Assembly: GCA_042663485.1 (NCBI GenBank)
Contig: JBHTAF010000001.1
DNA: 64,000 bases
From: Natronosalvus sp042663485
GTDB taxonomy: Archaea; Halobacteriota; Halobacteria; Halobacteriales; Natrialbaceae
Reading direction: 5' to 3' (one strand)
Position numbers and translations under genes: made by a program. This document shows, piece by piece, positions 34,635 to 42,240 of the stretch. The first letter of the stretch is position 1. Every line of letters begins with the position of its first letter. The notes below the pieces were generated by a model, which had not been told where the DNA came from, ran no database searches, and was given only the letters and a program-made list of their open reading frames with translations.

Positions 34635-34910
34635 ATGTCTACTCACGACCAGGGCCACGAATCCGTCGTCGAACGAACGGCAGCACCCGAGGACCGACCG
34701 CGAACCGTGCTTGACGTTCGATCGCTGGGGCCGCCGGCCCCGCTCGCGAACACGCTCGAGCAGCTGGCGGAACTCCCCGAGGAGACGGTGCTGATCCAGC
34801 GAAACGACCGCGCCCCGCAGTTTCTGTATCCGAAACTCGAGGATCGAGGCTACGTGTACGAGACGCTCGAGATGGACGCCGAAGTCGTGACCGTTATCTG
34901 GCGAGCATGA
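34635..34910 (+). CDS. DUF2249 domain protein
   Basis: 91 residues. A 22-residue polar N-terminal tail precedes the DUF2249 core (LDVRSLGPPAPLANTLEQL; VLIQRNDRAPQFLYPKLEDRG). Shares the LDVRS and RNDRAP/NDHEPKP landmarks with its neighbour but is otherwise diverged, so the pair is an old duplication. Located between the first paralogue and nirK, with its own upstream palindrome, so it is transcribed separately. Confidence 0.88.
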   Translation: MSTHDQGHESVVERTAAPEDRPRTVLDVRSLGPPAPLANTLEQLAELPEETVLIQRNDRAPQFLYPKLEDRGYVYETLEMDAEVVTVIWRA

Positions 34911-35056
34911 CCGGAAACTCGGGTGTCGTCTCCGTTTTCACCGGGTTCGAACCCCCGTCTGGGCGAACTGCTTGAAGTTGATACCCTCATAATGGGGGGT
35001 CTTTTAAATATTTAAACTCATGTCCGAACACCTCCGTGTGTATTTCCATTGTTCGG

Positions 35057-35068
35057 GAATCGTATTCA
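35057..35068. promoter_or_regulatory. degenerate CGAA-N4-TTCG-like site before nirK
   Basis: GAATCGTATTCA, sharing the CGTATTC core with the DUF2249 site and 40 bp before the ATG. A second inverted repeat, CTTGA-N7-TCAAG, follows at 35071-35087. Confidence 0.4.
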
Positions 35069-35108
35069 TACTTGAACATACGTCAAGGCATACTCCCAGG
35101 TGAGGACA

Positions 35109-36212
35109 ATGACCCAACTGAATTCGAAACGACGACGGTTCTTACAGGGGCTCGGTGTGGCTGGTGCAGTAGCGGTCGCTGGCTGTGTCGGGAACGCTGA
35201 CGAGGGGAACGGAAACGGCAACGGAAATGGCAACGGCGAAGAACCAGCGGGCGACGTCGAAGAGTCGCTCTCGAGTGCGAAGCCAGTAGACGTCGACCGC
35301 GTCGCAGCCGATCCGACAGACATTCCAGCGCCGGTCGACTGGACCGAGCCACGTCACCACGAAATTTCGATGACGACGACGGAGGTCACCGCGGAGATCG
35401 AACCGGGCGTCACCTTCGACTACATGACGTTCGACGACCAGATCCCGGGACCGATGATTCGCGTGCGCCGGGGCGACACGATCCACCTCACGCTCACGAA
35501 CGGCGAGGAGAACTCGATGCCCCACAACATCGACCTGCACGCGGTCTACGGCCCCGGTGGGGGCGCCGAGGACACGACGATCAATCCGGGCGAGAGCGCG
35601 GAGATCGAGTTCAAAGCGATGTACCCCGGCGTACACGTCTACCACTGTGCGGTCCCGAACATGGACCACCACATCAGCGCTGGGATGTACGGCGCGATTC
35701 TCGTCGAGCCCGAGGACGGCCTCCCGGAGGTCGACCGCGAACTGTACTTCGGCCAGAACGAGCTGTACACGAAGGGCGCGCCCGGCGAAGAGGGCCACCA
35801 CGCGTTCAGCTTCGACAAGATGAAAGCCGAGGATCCGACCTACGTCACCCTCAACGGCGAGGCCTACGCGTTCACCGGGAACGGCTACGGCCCCGTGACC
35901 GTCCAGAAGGGCGAACGGATTCGCGTCTTCTTCGCCAACGGAGGGCCGAACCTGACGAGTGCCCTCCACCCCATCGGGAACGTCTTCGACGAGTACTACC
36001 GCGAAGGCGACTTGGTCTCCGAGCCGGGCCGGTTCATCGAAACCGCGCCGGTCGTCCCCGGATCTGTCGCGGCCGGCGAGATGGAGACCCCGGTTCCCGG
36101 ACCGATCAAGATCGTCGACCACGCGCTCACTCGAGCAGCCCGGCGGGGGATGCTGGGCGTCATCGAAGTCGAGGGCGAACCGGAACCCGACATCTACAAT
36201 CCAGAACCGTAG
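35109..36212 (+). CDS. nirK: copper-containing nitrite reductase
   Basis: 367 residues. Tat signal (KRRRFLQGLGVAGAVAVAGC) with lipobox Cys26, then a GNG linker: an exported, membrane-anchored enzyme. Two cupredoxin domains carry all the sites of NirK: type 1 copper His139, Cys180, His188, Met193; type 2 copper His144, His179, His338; proton-relay Asp142 and His287 (motifs MPHNIDLHA, VYHCAVPNMDHHISAGMYG, LHPIG, VDHAL). Reduces nitrite to nitric oxide, with halocyanin as the likely electron donor. Close to halocyanin, DUF2249 pair and regulators. No norB or nosZ is in the window. Confidence 0.96.
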   Translation: MTQLNSKRRRFLQGLGVAGAVAVAGCVGNADEGNGNGNGNGNGEEPAGDVEESLSSAKPVDVDRVAADPTDIPAPVDWTEPRHHEISMTTTEVTAEIEPGVTFDYMTFDDQIPGPMIRVRRGDTIHLTLTNGEENSMPHNIDLHAVYGPGGGAEDTTINPGESAEIEFKAMYPGVHVYHCAVPNMDHHISAGMYGAILVEPEDGLPEVDRELYFGQNELYTKGAPGEEGHHAFSFDKMKAEDPTYVTLNGEAYAFTGNGYGPVTVQKGERIRVFFANGGPNLTSALHPIGNVFDEYYREGDLVSEPGRFIETAPVVPGSVAAGEMETPVPGPIKIVDHALTRAARRGMLGVIEVEGEPEPDIYNPEP

Positions 36213-36225
36213 GCTCGCCGTGTGC

Positions 36226-36256
36226 GGAGCTCGCTTTTCTTTTCCACGTTTTCTCT
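36226..36256 (+). terminator. T-rich terminator after nirK
   Basis: Pyrimidine-rich stretch with CTTTTCTTTTCC and CGTTTTCTCTCC just past the stop codon, the usual form of an archaeal terminator. Confidence 0.45.
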
Positions 36257-36505
36257 CCTCTACGATTCGACCCGCTTCTCGTCCACGACTTGCGACGGTC
36301 GATGAACTGTCACTCGCCGAACGTACCGTCCTGTCGGATGTAACCAGGTGCGGATTCAGGCTCGAGGGATGGATCCCTGACCGTTCTGATAACTGGCGAC
36401 GGAATCGACGACCGTCGGATCTGACGGTAAGGAACGTCAGAACTGCTACCCGCCACCTCCTCCCTCCTCTCTTACCCTCGAGACCTCTCGCCGCTCGAGT
36501 CGGTC

Positions 36506-36517
36506 GAAACATGTTCG
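36506..36517. promoter_or_regulatory. CGAA-N4-TTCG-like site before the haem O synthase gene
   Basis: GAAACATGTTCG, 91 bp before the ATG; the right half is perfect. The rest of the 36213-36608 gap holds the nirK terminator and no gene that I can support. Confidence 0.3.
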
Positions 36518-36608
36518 GGGGAATTGTCGGGTACGACCATTTTGAACGCTTTCGTGTGAACGGGAACGGATAGCGGATACCGCCCGTTCGAACACGCTCT
36601 ACCCACTC

Positions 36609-38138
36609 ATGACGACCCTGTTCACGACACGCCGATTCGTCCTCCTCCTCGCGACGACGACGCTCGCAACCTACGCGCTGCTCGCGACGGGAGCGGCGCT
36701 CGCGACGACCGACGCCGGGAGCGCCTGCGGGACGTGGCCGCTCTGTACCGACGGAATCGCCTCACTGACCGACCCGACGCTGATCGCCGTTCTCGGCCAT
36801 CGACTGCTCGCCGGGGTCGTCGGCCTGTTACTCGTCCTGACGACGCTCGGTGCCTGGAAGGCGGAGGCGAGTCGACGAACGCGTATCGCCATCAGCGGCG
36901 GCGTGGTCCTCTTCGTGATCCAGGTCGGCGTCGGTGGACTCGTCGTCGTTACCGGGGAGCCCGTCGCGGGACGAGCCCACCTCGCGATCGCTGCCGTGCT
37001 CTTCACCGCGCTGCTCGCCGCCCTCGGCTGGACGCTCGAGGGCGAGTCATCCACCGAACGGACGACACCTGCTGTCGGCGAGCCGGCCCCGTCGTCCACG
37101 ACCGGAAGCGAGCCCTCCGCATCCGCGGGCGAGCTGTCGTCCACAATCACAGGTGAACCGCCGTCCGTAGCCGCAAGCGAGCCATCGTCTACATCCGCAA
37201 GCGAACCGGCGTCGAATTCGACTCGAGGCGACGCGGAACGGTCGACACGCGCTCGACTCCGTTCGATGGGACGATCGTACCTCGAGTTGACGAAACCGCG
37301 GTTGATGTGGCTGCTGTGTCTGCTCGCGCTCGCGGGGATGGCGCTCGCGACGACGACCGGTCAGTGGCCCGACGGCGTGACCGTCGTGGCGACGCTCGCC
37401 GGCGGGGTACTGGCGACGGGAGCGAGCGGGGCGTTCAACCACGCCTACGAGCGCGACCGCGATCAGCAGATGTCGCGAACGGCGGACCGGCCCGTGGCGA
37501 CAGACCAGGTGTCAGCCGCTCGTGCGACCCTCTTTGCGTTCGCGCTGGCCGTCCTTTCGATGGTCGTGCTCGTAACGCTGGTCAGTCGTCTCGTCGCGGC
37601 GCTGACGCTGGCGGCTATTGTCTACTACAGCGTGCTCTACACCGTCGTCCTCAAACCGAATACGACCTGGAACATCGCGATCGGCGGCGGGTCGGGCGCG
37701 CTTCCGGCCCTCATCGGCTGGGCCGCCGTCACGAGTTCGATCGGGTTGCCGGCAATCGTCCTCGCGCTAATCGTCGTCGTCTGGACGCCAGCGCACTTCT
37801 ACAACCTCGCGATCGTCTACCGCGACGACTACGCGCAGGCCGGCTATCCGATGTTTCCGGTCGTTTCGGGCATCTCGGCCGCCCGTCGCCGTATCCTCCT
37901 GACCCTCGGCGGAACGCTGGTGATGACGACCGTGCTCGGCCTCGTGACCCCGCTCGGCTGGCTCTTCACCCTCTCGACGATCACCGCGGGTGGAATATTT
38001 CTCGTCGCGGCGGTCGTGCAGTGTCGCCGCCGAACCGACCGCGCGACGCTTCGGACGTTCCACGCCTCGAACGCCTACCTTGGCGTCGTCCTGCTCGCAA
38101 TCGTCGCCGAAGCGCTCGTCGTCGGTCCCCGACCATGA
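36609..38138 (+). CDS. ctaB: haem O synthase (protohaem IX farnesyltransferase) fused to a COX15-like domain
   Basis: 509 residues. Residues 1-145 are a four-helix half of the COX15/CtaA family (TTDAGSACGTWPLC; GHRLLAGVVGLLL; RAHLAIAAVL, with haem-ligand His). A Ser/Glu/Pro linker with repeats such as SASEPAS and ASEPSSTSASEP follows. From about 220 on is a complete UbiA-type CtaB: LTKPRLMWLL, NHAYERDRDQQMSRTADRPV (Asp-rich prenyl-diphosphate site), VVWTPAHFYNLAI, YRDDYAQAGYPMFPVV. It adds farnesyl to haem B for haem-copper oxidases. The fusion is known from haloarchaea. Overlaps DUF3054 by four bases. Confidence 0.93.
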   Translation: MTTLFTTRRFVLLLATTTLATYALLATGAALATTDAGSACGTWPLCTDGIASLTDPTLIAVLGHRLLAGVVGLLLVLTTLGAWKAEASRRTRIAISGGVVLFVIQVGVGGLVVVTGEPVAGRAHLAIAAVLFTALLAALGWTLEGESSTERTTPAVGEPAPSSTTGSEPSASAGELSSTITGEPPSVAASEPSSTSASEPASNSTRGDAERSTRARLRSMGRSYLELTKPRLMWLLCLLALAGMALATTTGQWPDGVTVVATLAGGVLATGASGAFNHAYERDRDQQMSRTADRPVATDQVSAARATLFAFALAVLSMVVLVTLVSRLVAALTLAAIVYYSVLYTVVLKPNTTWNIAIGGGSGALPALIGWAAVTSSIGLPAIVLALIVVVWTPAHFYNLAIVYRDDYAQAGYPMFPVVSGISAARRRILLTLGGTLVMTTVLGLVTPLGWLFTLSTITAGGIFLVAAVVQCRRRTDRATLRTFHASNAYLGVVLLAIVAEALVVGPRP

Positions 38139-38590
38139 CCATGAACGCGATAACTCCACGCACCGGACTCCCCAGCCTCGACTCGAGCACCGCTTTCGTC
38201 GCCACCATCGTCGCTATCGGCGACGGAATCGCCATCCTCGCCTTCTTCGGCGTCGGCTTGCTCTCGCACGCGATCGAACCGTGGACGTACCCGATCCACA
38301 CCCTCCGAACCGCCGTGCCGTTTCTGGTCGGCTGGCTGTTCGTGAGTTTGCTCGTCGGGACGTTCCGGCTCGAAACGCTTTCCAGCCCTTCCAGGACCCT
38401 TCGGTACGTCACGCTCGGCTGGGTCGGCGCCTCGATCGTCGGCGCTGCGATTCGGGCGACGGCGTACTTCCCCGGGGGTGCCCCGCTCGAGTTCGTCATC
38501 GTCAACGTCGTCTTCGGACTCGTCTTCGTCCTGCCGTGGCGACTCTGCGTCTCGCTGCTCGTTCGTCGGGCGCTTCGACGTCTCGTTTAA
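38135..38590 (+). CDS. DUF3054 membrane protein
   Basis: 151 residues, four membrane helices (VATIVAIGDGIAILAFFGVG; TAVPFLVGWLFVSLLVG; LGWVGASIVGAAIRATAYF; FVIVNVVFGLVFVLPW). The ATG overlaps the ctaB stop (ATGA), so the two are co-translated and this protein may help haem or oxidase assembly. DUF3054 has no established role. A small CCACA-TAG-TGTGG hairpin follows the stop at 38598-38610. Confidence 0.88.
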   Translation: MTMNAITPRTGLPSLDSSTAFVATIVAIGDGIAILAFFGVGLLSHAIEPWTYPIHTLRTAVPFLVGWLFVSLLVGTFRLETLSSPSRTLRYVTLGWVGASIVGAAIRATAYFPGGAPLEFVIVNVVFGLVFVLPWRLCVSLLVRRALRRLV

Positions 38591-38668
38591 ACACCCCCCA
38601 CATAGTGTGGCTAGACCCCTATCGAGACCCGCCGTGTTCGTCTAGGTAGAGGTGCCCAACCGACTGCA

Positions 38669-38806
38669 ATGACAACATACGAGTTCACCTGTCCGGACTG
38701 CGGCCAGCGAGACCCCGTGGACGGCGACGTGCGCGACGCGACGGCCGAGTACGGGTGCCCAGTCTGCGGAACGACGGTTTCCCGCGAACACTTTCTCGCC
38801 CACTGA
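38669..38806 (+). CDS. 45-residue double zinc-ribbon protein
   Basis: MTTYEFTCPDCGQRD then EYGCPVCGTTVSREHF: two CPxCG knuckles form one zinc ribbon. Typical haloarchaeal micro-protein of the CPxCG class. A paralogue with the same CxxC...CxxCG...VSRxxF layout lies at 41423. Probably binds zinc and a protein or RNA partner; function unknown. Start at the only ATG, with GCAATG context and no strong ribosome site. Confidence 0.8.
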   Translation: MTTYEFTCPDCGQRDPVDGDVRDATAEYGCPVCGTTVSREHFLAH

Positions 38807-38888
38807 TGGCGTTTTGGCGCGTTTAGACGCGGTCGCCGCATCTTGCCACCGCTCGAGCGACGGATTGACGCCGAAAAATCGACAGGAG

Positions 38889-39350
38889 CTACGCGTCCCC
38901 GCGATCGATTTCGGTTCGGCGCCCGCTCAGGTGGTCGGGTTCGAACCGGTAGAGTTGGATGTCGAGATTCGCCTTCGACTCGCCCCAGATTTCGAACAGC
39001 GGTCGCTTCGCCGTCCCGTACTGTTCGACGTCCTCGACGGTGAGGTCGGTCGGGTCGATCGTCTCGAGCGTGCCGACGGCGACGGCGCTGTGGTAGGTCC
39101 GGCCGCCGTCGCGTTCGTCGTAGACGACGAGACGAACCTCGGGAGCGGAGTCGAGGAACTCCCGTTTCTCGCTCTCGGGCGTCGAAACCAGTCGCATGTA
39201 GAACGATCGGCTGTCGGCGTCGTATCCGTAGGAGATCGGGATCGCGTACGGCGTGTTGTCGCTGGCGAGCGCCAGGACACCGGTCTCGTGGCGACTCAGG
39301 AAGTCGTCGATCTCCGTCGCCGTCATCTCGGTTTCCTCGGCTAGTGACAT
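38889..39350 (-). CDS. pyridoxamine 5'-phosphate oxidase-like flavin-binding protein
   Basis: 153 residues from MSLAEETEMTATEID. Split-barrel motifs: GVLALASDNTPYAIPISYGYD, FYMRLVSTPESEKREF, VRLVVYDERDGGRTYHSAVAVGTLE. Haloarchaeal members bind a flavin rather than making PLP. A paralogue of similar layout is at 49830. It lies beside the NarO-like regulator on the same strand, 62 bp away, and may be a redox or NO-related partner; inference. Confidence 0.88.
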   Translation of the reverse strand: MSLAEETEMTATEIDDFLSRHETGVLALASDNTPYAIPISYGYDADSRSFYMRLVSTPESEKREFLDSAPEVRLVVYDERDGGRTYHSAVAVGTLETIDPTDLTVEDVEQYGTAKRPLFEIWGESKANLDIQLYRFEPDHLSGRRTEIDRGDA

Positions 39351-39412
39351 CGTCGTATGCAGAGTCAAAGCCTATGCGGCATTAAACTATTTCCGTTGTC
39401 GCTCGCCGGAGA

Positions 39413-40069
39413 TCACGCGTCAGTCTCGAGGATGTCCTCGAAGAGCTTTCGCTGGGCAGCGACGAGGTGTTCGGTAAACGTCGACTGGCTGATGTCGAGA
39501 TCGGCGGCGATTTCGGTCGCGTTGGCCCCTTTCGGGCGCTCGAAGTACCCGGCCTCGTACGCGGCCTGCAAGACCTCGTGCTGGCGGTCGGTGAGTTTTC
39601 CCCGGTTGACGAACACCTGCTCTTCGGTCGACCCTTGCAGCGGCGGCTGGAGGAGTCGCTGCACGTCGATCTCGGGGTACCGTTCGCGGAACTCGGCCAT
39701 GATCGCCTGGAGTTGGTCGAAGTGCTCGGCGTGAAAGACCAGCGTGAGGTCCCCGTCCTCGGCGACGTAGCGGTGGACCGGACAGCCGAACGAGCCGAGA
39801 CAGGCGCAGGGACACCTCGAGTCGTCGTGTGTGTGGCGATAGAGATTGGTCGACCCGTAGGAGAATATCGGGCCGGAGACGTCGTCGATCTCCTCGTCGG
39901 TGGCGGCGAGGAACTCCGTGGTGCTTCCCGCACTGTCACTCGAGCCGTCCCCGCTAGCGGCACTCGTCGACACCCGATCGACCGTCGTCCCCGTCCGCTG
40001 TGAAAAGCTCGCGATCGGGCAGTCCTCGGGCGACCCGACTTTCACCGTCGCGCGAATTCCCGGCGACAT
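39413..40069 (-). CDS. NarO/DmsR-like HTH_10 regulator with a CxnCxCx7C cysteine motif
   Basis: 218 residues. The N-terminus has Cys17, then Cys86, Cys88 and Cys96 (CPCACLGSFGCPVHR), which fits the CxnCxCx7C pattern described for NarO and DmsR of other haloarchaea and is likely a redox or Fe-S site. The middle is a beta-rich domain (LTLVFHAEHFDQLQAIMAEFRERYPEIDV), and the C-terminus is HTH_10 (LTDRQHEVLQAAYEAGYFERPKGANATEIAADLDISQSTFTEHL). Such proteins activate nitrate, nitrite and DMSO respiration genes under low oxygen. It is the best candidate for the factor that binds the repeated CGAA-N4-TTCG sites. The symbol narO is not assigned because the orthology is not tested. Confidence 0.88.
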   Translation of the reverse strand: MSPGIRATVKVGSPEDCPIASFSQRTGTTVDRVSTSAASGDGSSDSAGSTTEFLAATDEEIDDVSGPIFSYGSTNLYRHTHDDSRCPCACLGSFGCPVHRYVAEDGDLTLVFHAEHFDQLQAIMAEFRERYPEIDVQRLLQPPLQGSTEEQVFVNRGKLTDRQHEVLQAAYEAGYFERPKGANATEIAADLDISQSTFTEHLVAAQRKLFEDILETDA

Positions 40070-40341
40070 CGTCTAACGTTGTGTTCGAAGTCCGGCCTAA
40101 TGAAGATAGGGTTCCACCGACGGTCCCCATCGGGACGTCGGTAGACGGTCACCGCGATACGCGTGACGTTCGATGAGAGAGACGGCAATTCGTCGCCCAT
40201 TCGAATGAACGCGCCAGCGATCCCGGGGTGAGCCGGTGCGGCGAGGATTCTGACAAGGGTGGGGATAAAGTCATCGAGAACGCTCTCGAAGAGCCTGGGT
40301 CCGGCGTTGACGAAGCGACGCGATGACCACGACGAATTACG

Positions 40342-41184
40342 CTACGGCGACTCTCGGGCCTCGAGCGACGTCCTCGACGCCGTCGGCTCGTCGTTCGTTC
40401 CCATCGAAGAGAGGAATCGGCCCAGGAGGACGAGACTCGAGAGCGACAGGAACCCGAAGACGGCGAGGACGGGCATCGGAACGACCTGCCCGTCGCGAAG
40501 CATGAACGCGGCCATGGTCAGCACGGCCAGACCGAGGGTCGCGGCTTTCACGAGGAGCACGGCCGTGAACGCGTAGCCCCACGCCCGTCGCGTGTGGAGC
40601 CAGTGGGCCGACAGGATGAACGCTGGCAGGACGATACCCAGGTCGAGTGAGTGGATCACCGACGTCGGGAGCGACGCGTCGACCACGCTCGCGGGGGCCG
40701 TCCCGGACCCGATCGCGGGCAGCACCTCCGCCAGCCACAGGAACGCGACCAGAACCGCCAGAAGCACCTGGAACGCGACGTACGGCCGGATGGACAGGGT
40801 TTCGACGGACCGTTTCACGCTGGTCGCGTCGAGTCGAGCCATCCCGCCGACGAAGGTGACCAGCGTGAGCCAGAGGAGCGTCGTGTACACGAGATACAGC
40901 TCGTTGAACGCCGTCATGAACGCGTACGTCGCGTAGGTGTACAGCAGGTAGCCGTCCACGCCGAGCCAGACGACGTATCCCCGAAGTGACCCACGGTGGG
41001 CGGCGTACAGCGCGACCGCGAAGACCGGCAGCGCCACGCCCAGGGTCAGCAGATCCTGGCCGTACAGTTGGGGCAGGAGGACCGGCGCGTCGCGGTAGAA
41101 TCCCGGGAGAAACAGTCCGACGGTCGTTGCGACCCCAGCGAGAACGAGTATCGCGAGGGACGCGAGGACGTACAGTCTCGGCAT
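40342..41184 (-). CDS. multi-spanning membrane protein of unknown function
   Basis: About 280 residues from the ATG at MPRLYVLASLAILVLAG (GTG starts at 41205 and 41229 are also open). Seven or eight helices, with landmarks LLPQLYGQDLLTLGVALPVF, YLLYTYATYAFMTAFNELYLVYTTLLW and VIHSLDLGIVLPAFILSAHWL. No catalytic motif seen. The family occurs in archaea and bacteria as an integral membrane protein with no known role. Confidence 0.75.
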   Translation of the reverse strand: MPRLYVLASLAILVLAGVATTVGLFLPGFYRDAPVLLPQLYGQDLLTLGVALPVFAVALYAAHRGSLRGYVVWLGVDGYLLYTYATYAFMTAFNELYLVYTTLLWLTLVTFVGGMARLDATSVKRSVETLSIRPYVAFQVLLAVLVAFLWLAEVLPAIGSGTAPASVVDASLPTSVIHSLDLGIVLPAFILSAHWLHTRRAWGYAFTAVLLVKAATLGLAVLTMAAFMLRDGQVVPMPVLAVFGFLSLSSLVLLGRFLSSMGTNDEPTASRTSLEARESP

Positions 41185-41422
41185 CGAGACGTCCGTAGCG
41201 CTCACGGTTCGATCCCCGCGTCGTTCCACTCACTCGTCACCGCCGGTCGCTCGAGTCCACTTGATCTGTCGGACATCATCGTCGCTACCCGAAGGAAGAC
41301 CGGGAACAGAATATAGAGCGACCACCGTTCCCGACCGTCGAGACTCGACGTCACGGGGTATTCTCATCACCTCAGAACGAGAGTGGACAACTTATTACTG
41401 GAGGGTGTCTGACCTAGTAGCA

Positions 41423-41584
41423 ATGAGTGCAAGTGAGGACTATCGCTTCGTCTGTCCCGAGTGCGCCCAGACCATCACGGTCAACGCGTCGATGCGGGAC
41501 GCCCTCGTCGAGAACGGCTGTGTGGTCTGTGGGAGCACCGTCTCTCGAGCGGACTTCGAAGAGATGGCCGAAAACGACGCCTGA
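41423..41584 (+). CDS. 53-residue zinc-ribbon protein
   Basis: YRFVCPECAQTITVN then GCVVCGSTVSRADF: a CPxC/CxxCG zinc ribbon, paralogous to the protein at 38669. Small, acidic and cytoplasmic. Function unknown; members are common in haloarchaea and often stress-regulated. Confidence 0.78.
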   Translation: MSASEDYRFVCPECAQTITVNASMRDALVENGCVVCGSTVSRADFEEMAENDA

Positions 41585-41764
41585 AGAAGCGCTATCGTCG
41601 ACGCGTTGAACGACCGCCTCTCTCTTTTCTCGACTGATCGACGTTCTCGATGGACTCTCTACGGACGCCGACTGACGATACGTGTGCGAGAATACCTCGT
41701 TCCAATAGCCACTCGAGGCCGTGTGATGCGTTCACAGGCCTCGAAACCCCTGTTTTCGTCACCC

Positions 41765-41772
41765 TATATAAA
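41765..41772 (+). promoter_or_regulatory. TATA box
   Basis: TATATAAA in an otherwise GC-rich stretch, 55 bp before the ATG of the HTH gene, which implies a leader of about 30 bases. Confidence 0.5.
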
Positions 41773-41827
41773 TGGCCCACGATATTGGTGGTGTACACTC
41801 GAGGGCCATCGGTTCCTCTACAGAAGT

Positions 41828-42208
41828 ATGAGCCAGTCACTGACCGCGACGACGAGCCCCTTCGGATACGACACCCCAAGCGACGAGACGACGATCACGA
41901 CCGGCGACGACGTCCAGACCATTCTCGATGCGCTCACCGACGCCGACTGCCGGACCATCCTCGAGGCCCTCAACGAGGACGCCGCGTATCTCACCGCGTC
42001 CGAACTCTCCGAGCGCTGTGATATCCCCCTCTCATCGACCTACCGTAAAATCGAGAAGCTGACCGACGCGGGGATGCTCGACGAGAAACTTCGCATCCGC
42101 CGCTCGGGCAAGCACACGAGCGAGTACGGCCACCGTGTCGACGACGTCCAGATCTCGGTCGAAGCCGACAGCGGGATCGAGCTGTTGCTCTCTCACCCCA
42201 CCGCCTGA
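41828..42208 (+). CDS. winged-HTH regulator
   Basis: 126 residues. A polar N-terminus, then one HTH domain: VQTILDALTDADCRTILEAL, YLTASELSERCDIPLSSTYRKIEKLTDAGML and a wing (KLRIRRSGKHTSEYGHRVDDV). ArsR/MarR-like haloarchaeal regulator without a visible sensor domain. Ends 32 bp from the convergent aminotransferase gene. Targets unknown. Confidence 0.88.
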   Translation: MSQSLTATTSPFGYDTPSDETTITTGDDVQTILDALTDADCRTILEALNEDAAYLTASELSERCDIPLSSTYRKIEKLTDAGMLDEKLRIRRSGKHTSEYGHRVDDVQISVEADSGIELLLSHPTA

Positions 42209-42240
42209 TCGTCTCTGCTCCGTCTTCTTTACTCCAAAAA

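Noticed and set aside
34941..34960. GGGTTCGAACCCCC looks like a tRNA T-arm
   Set aside because: The stem does not pair properly and there is no anticodon arm, D-arm or acceptor stem around it.
35003..35016. TTTAAATATTTAAA perfect palindrome before nirK
   Set aside because: Pure AT palindromes arise easily; it more likely serves as TATA or as the end of the DUF2249 transcript. Not counted as an operator.
38598..38610. CCACA-TAG-TGTGG as a terminator of ctaB-DUF3054
   Set aside because: Short stem with a 3-base loop and no T-run; kept only as a remark.
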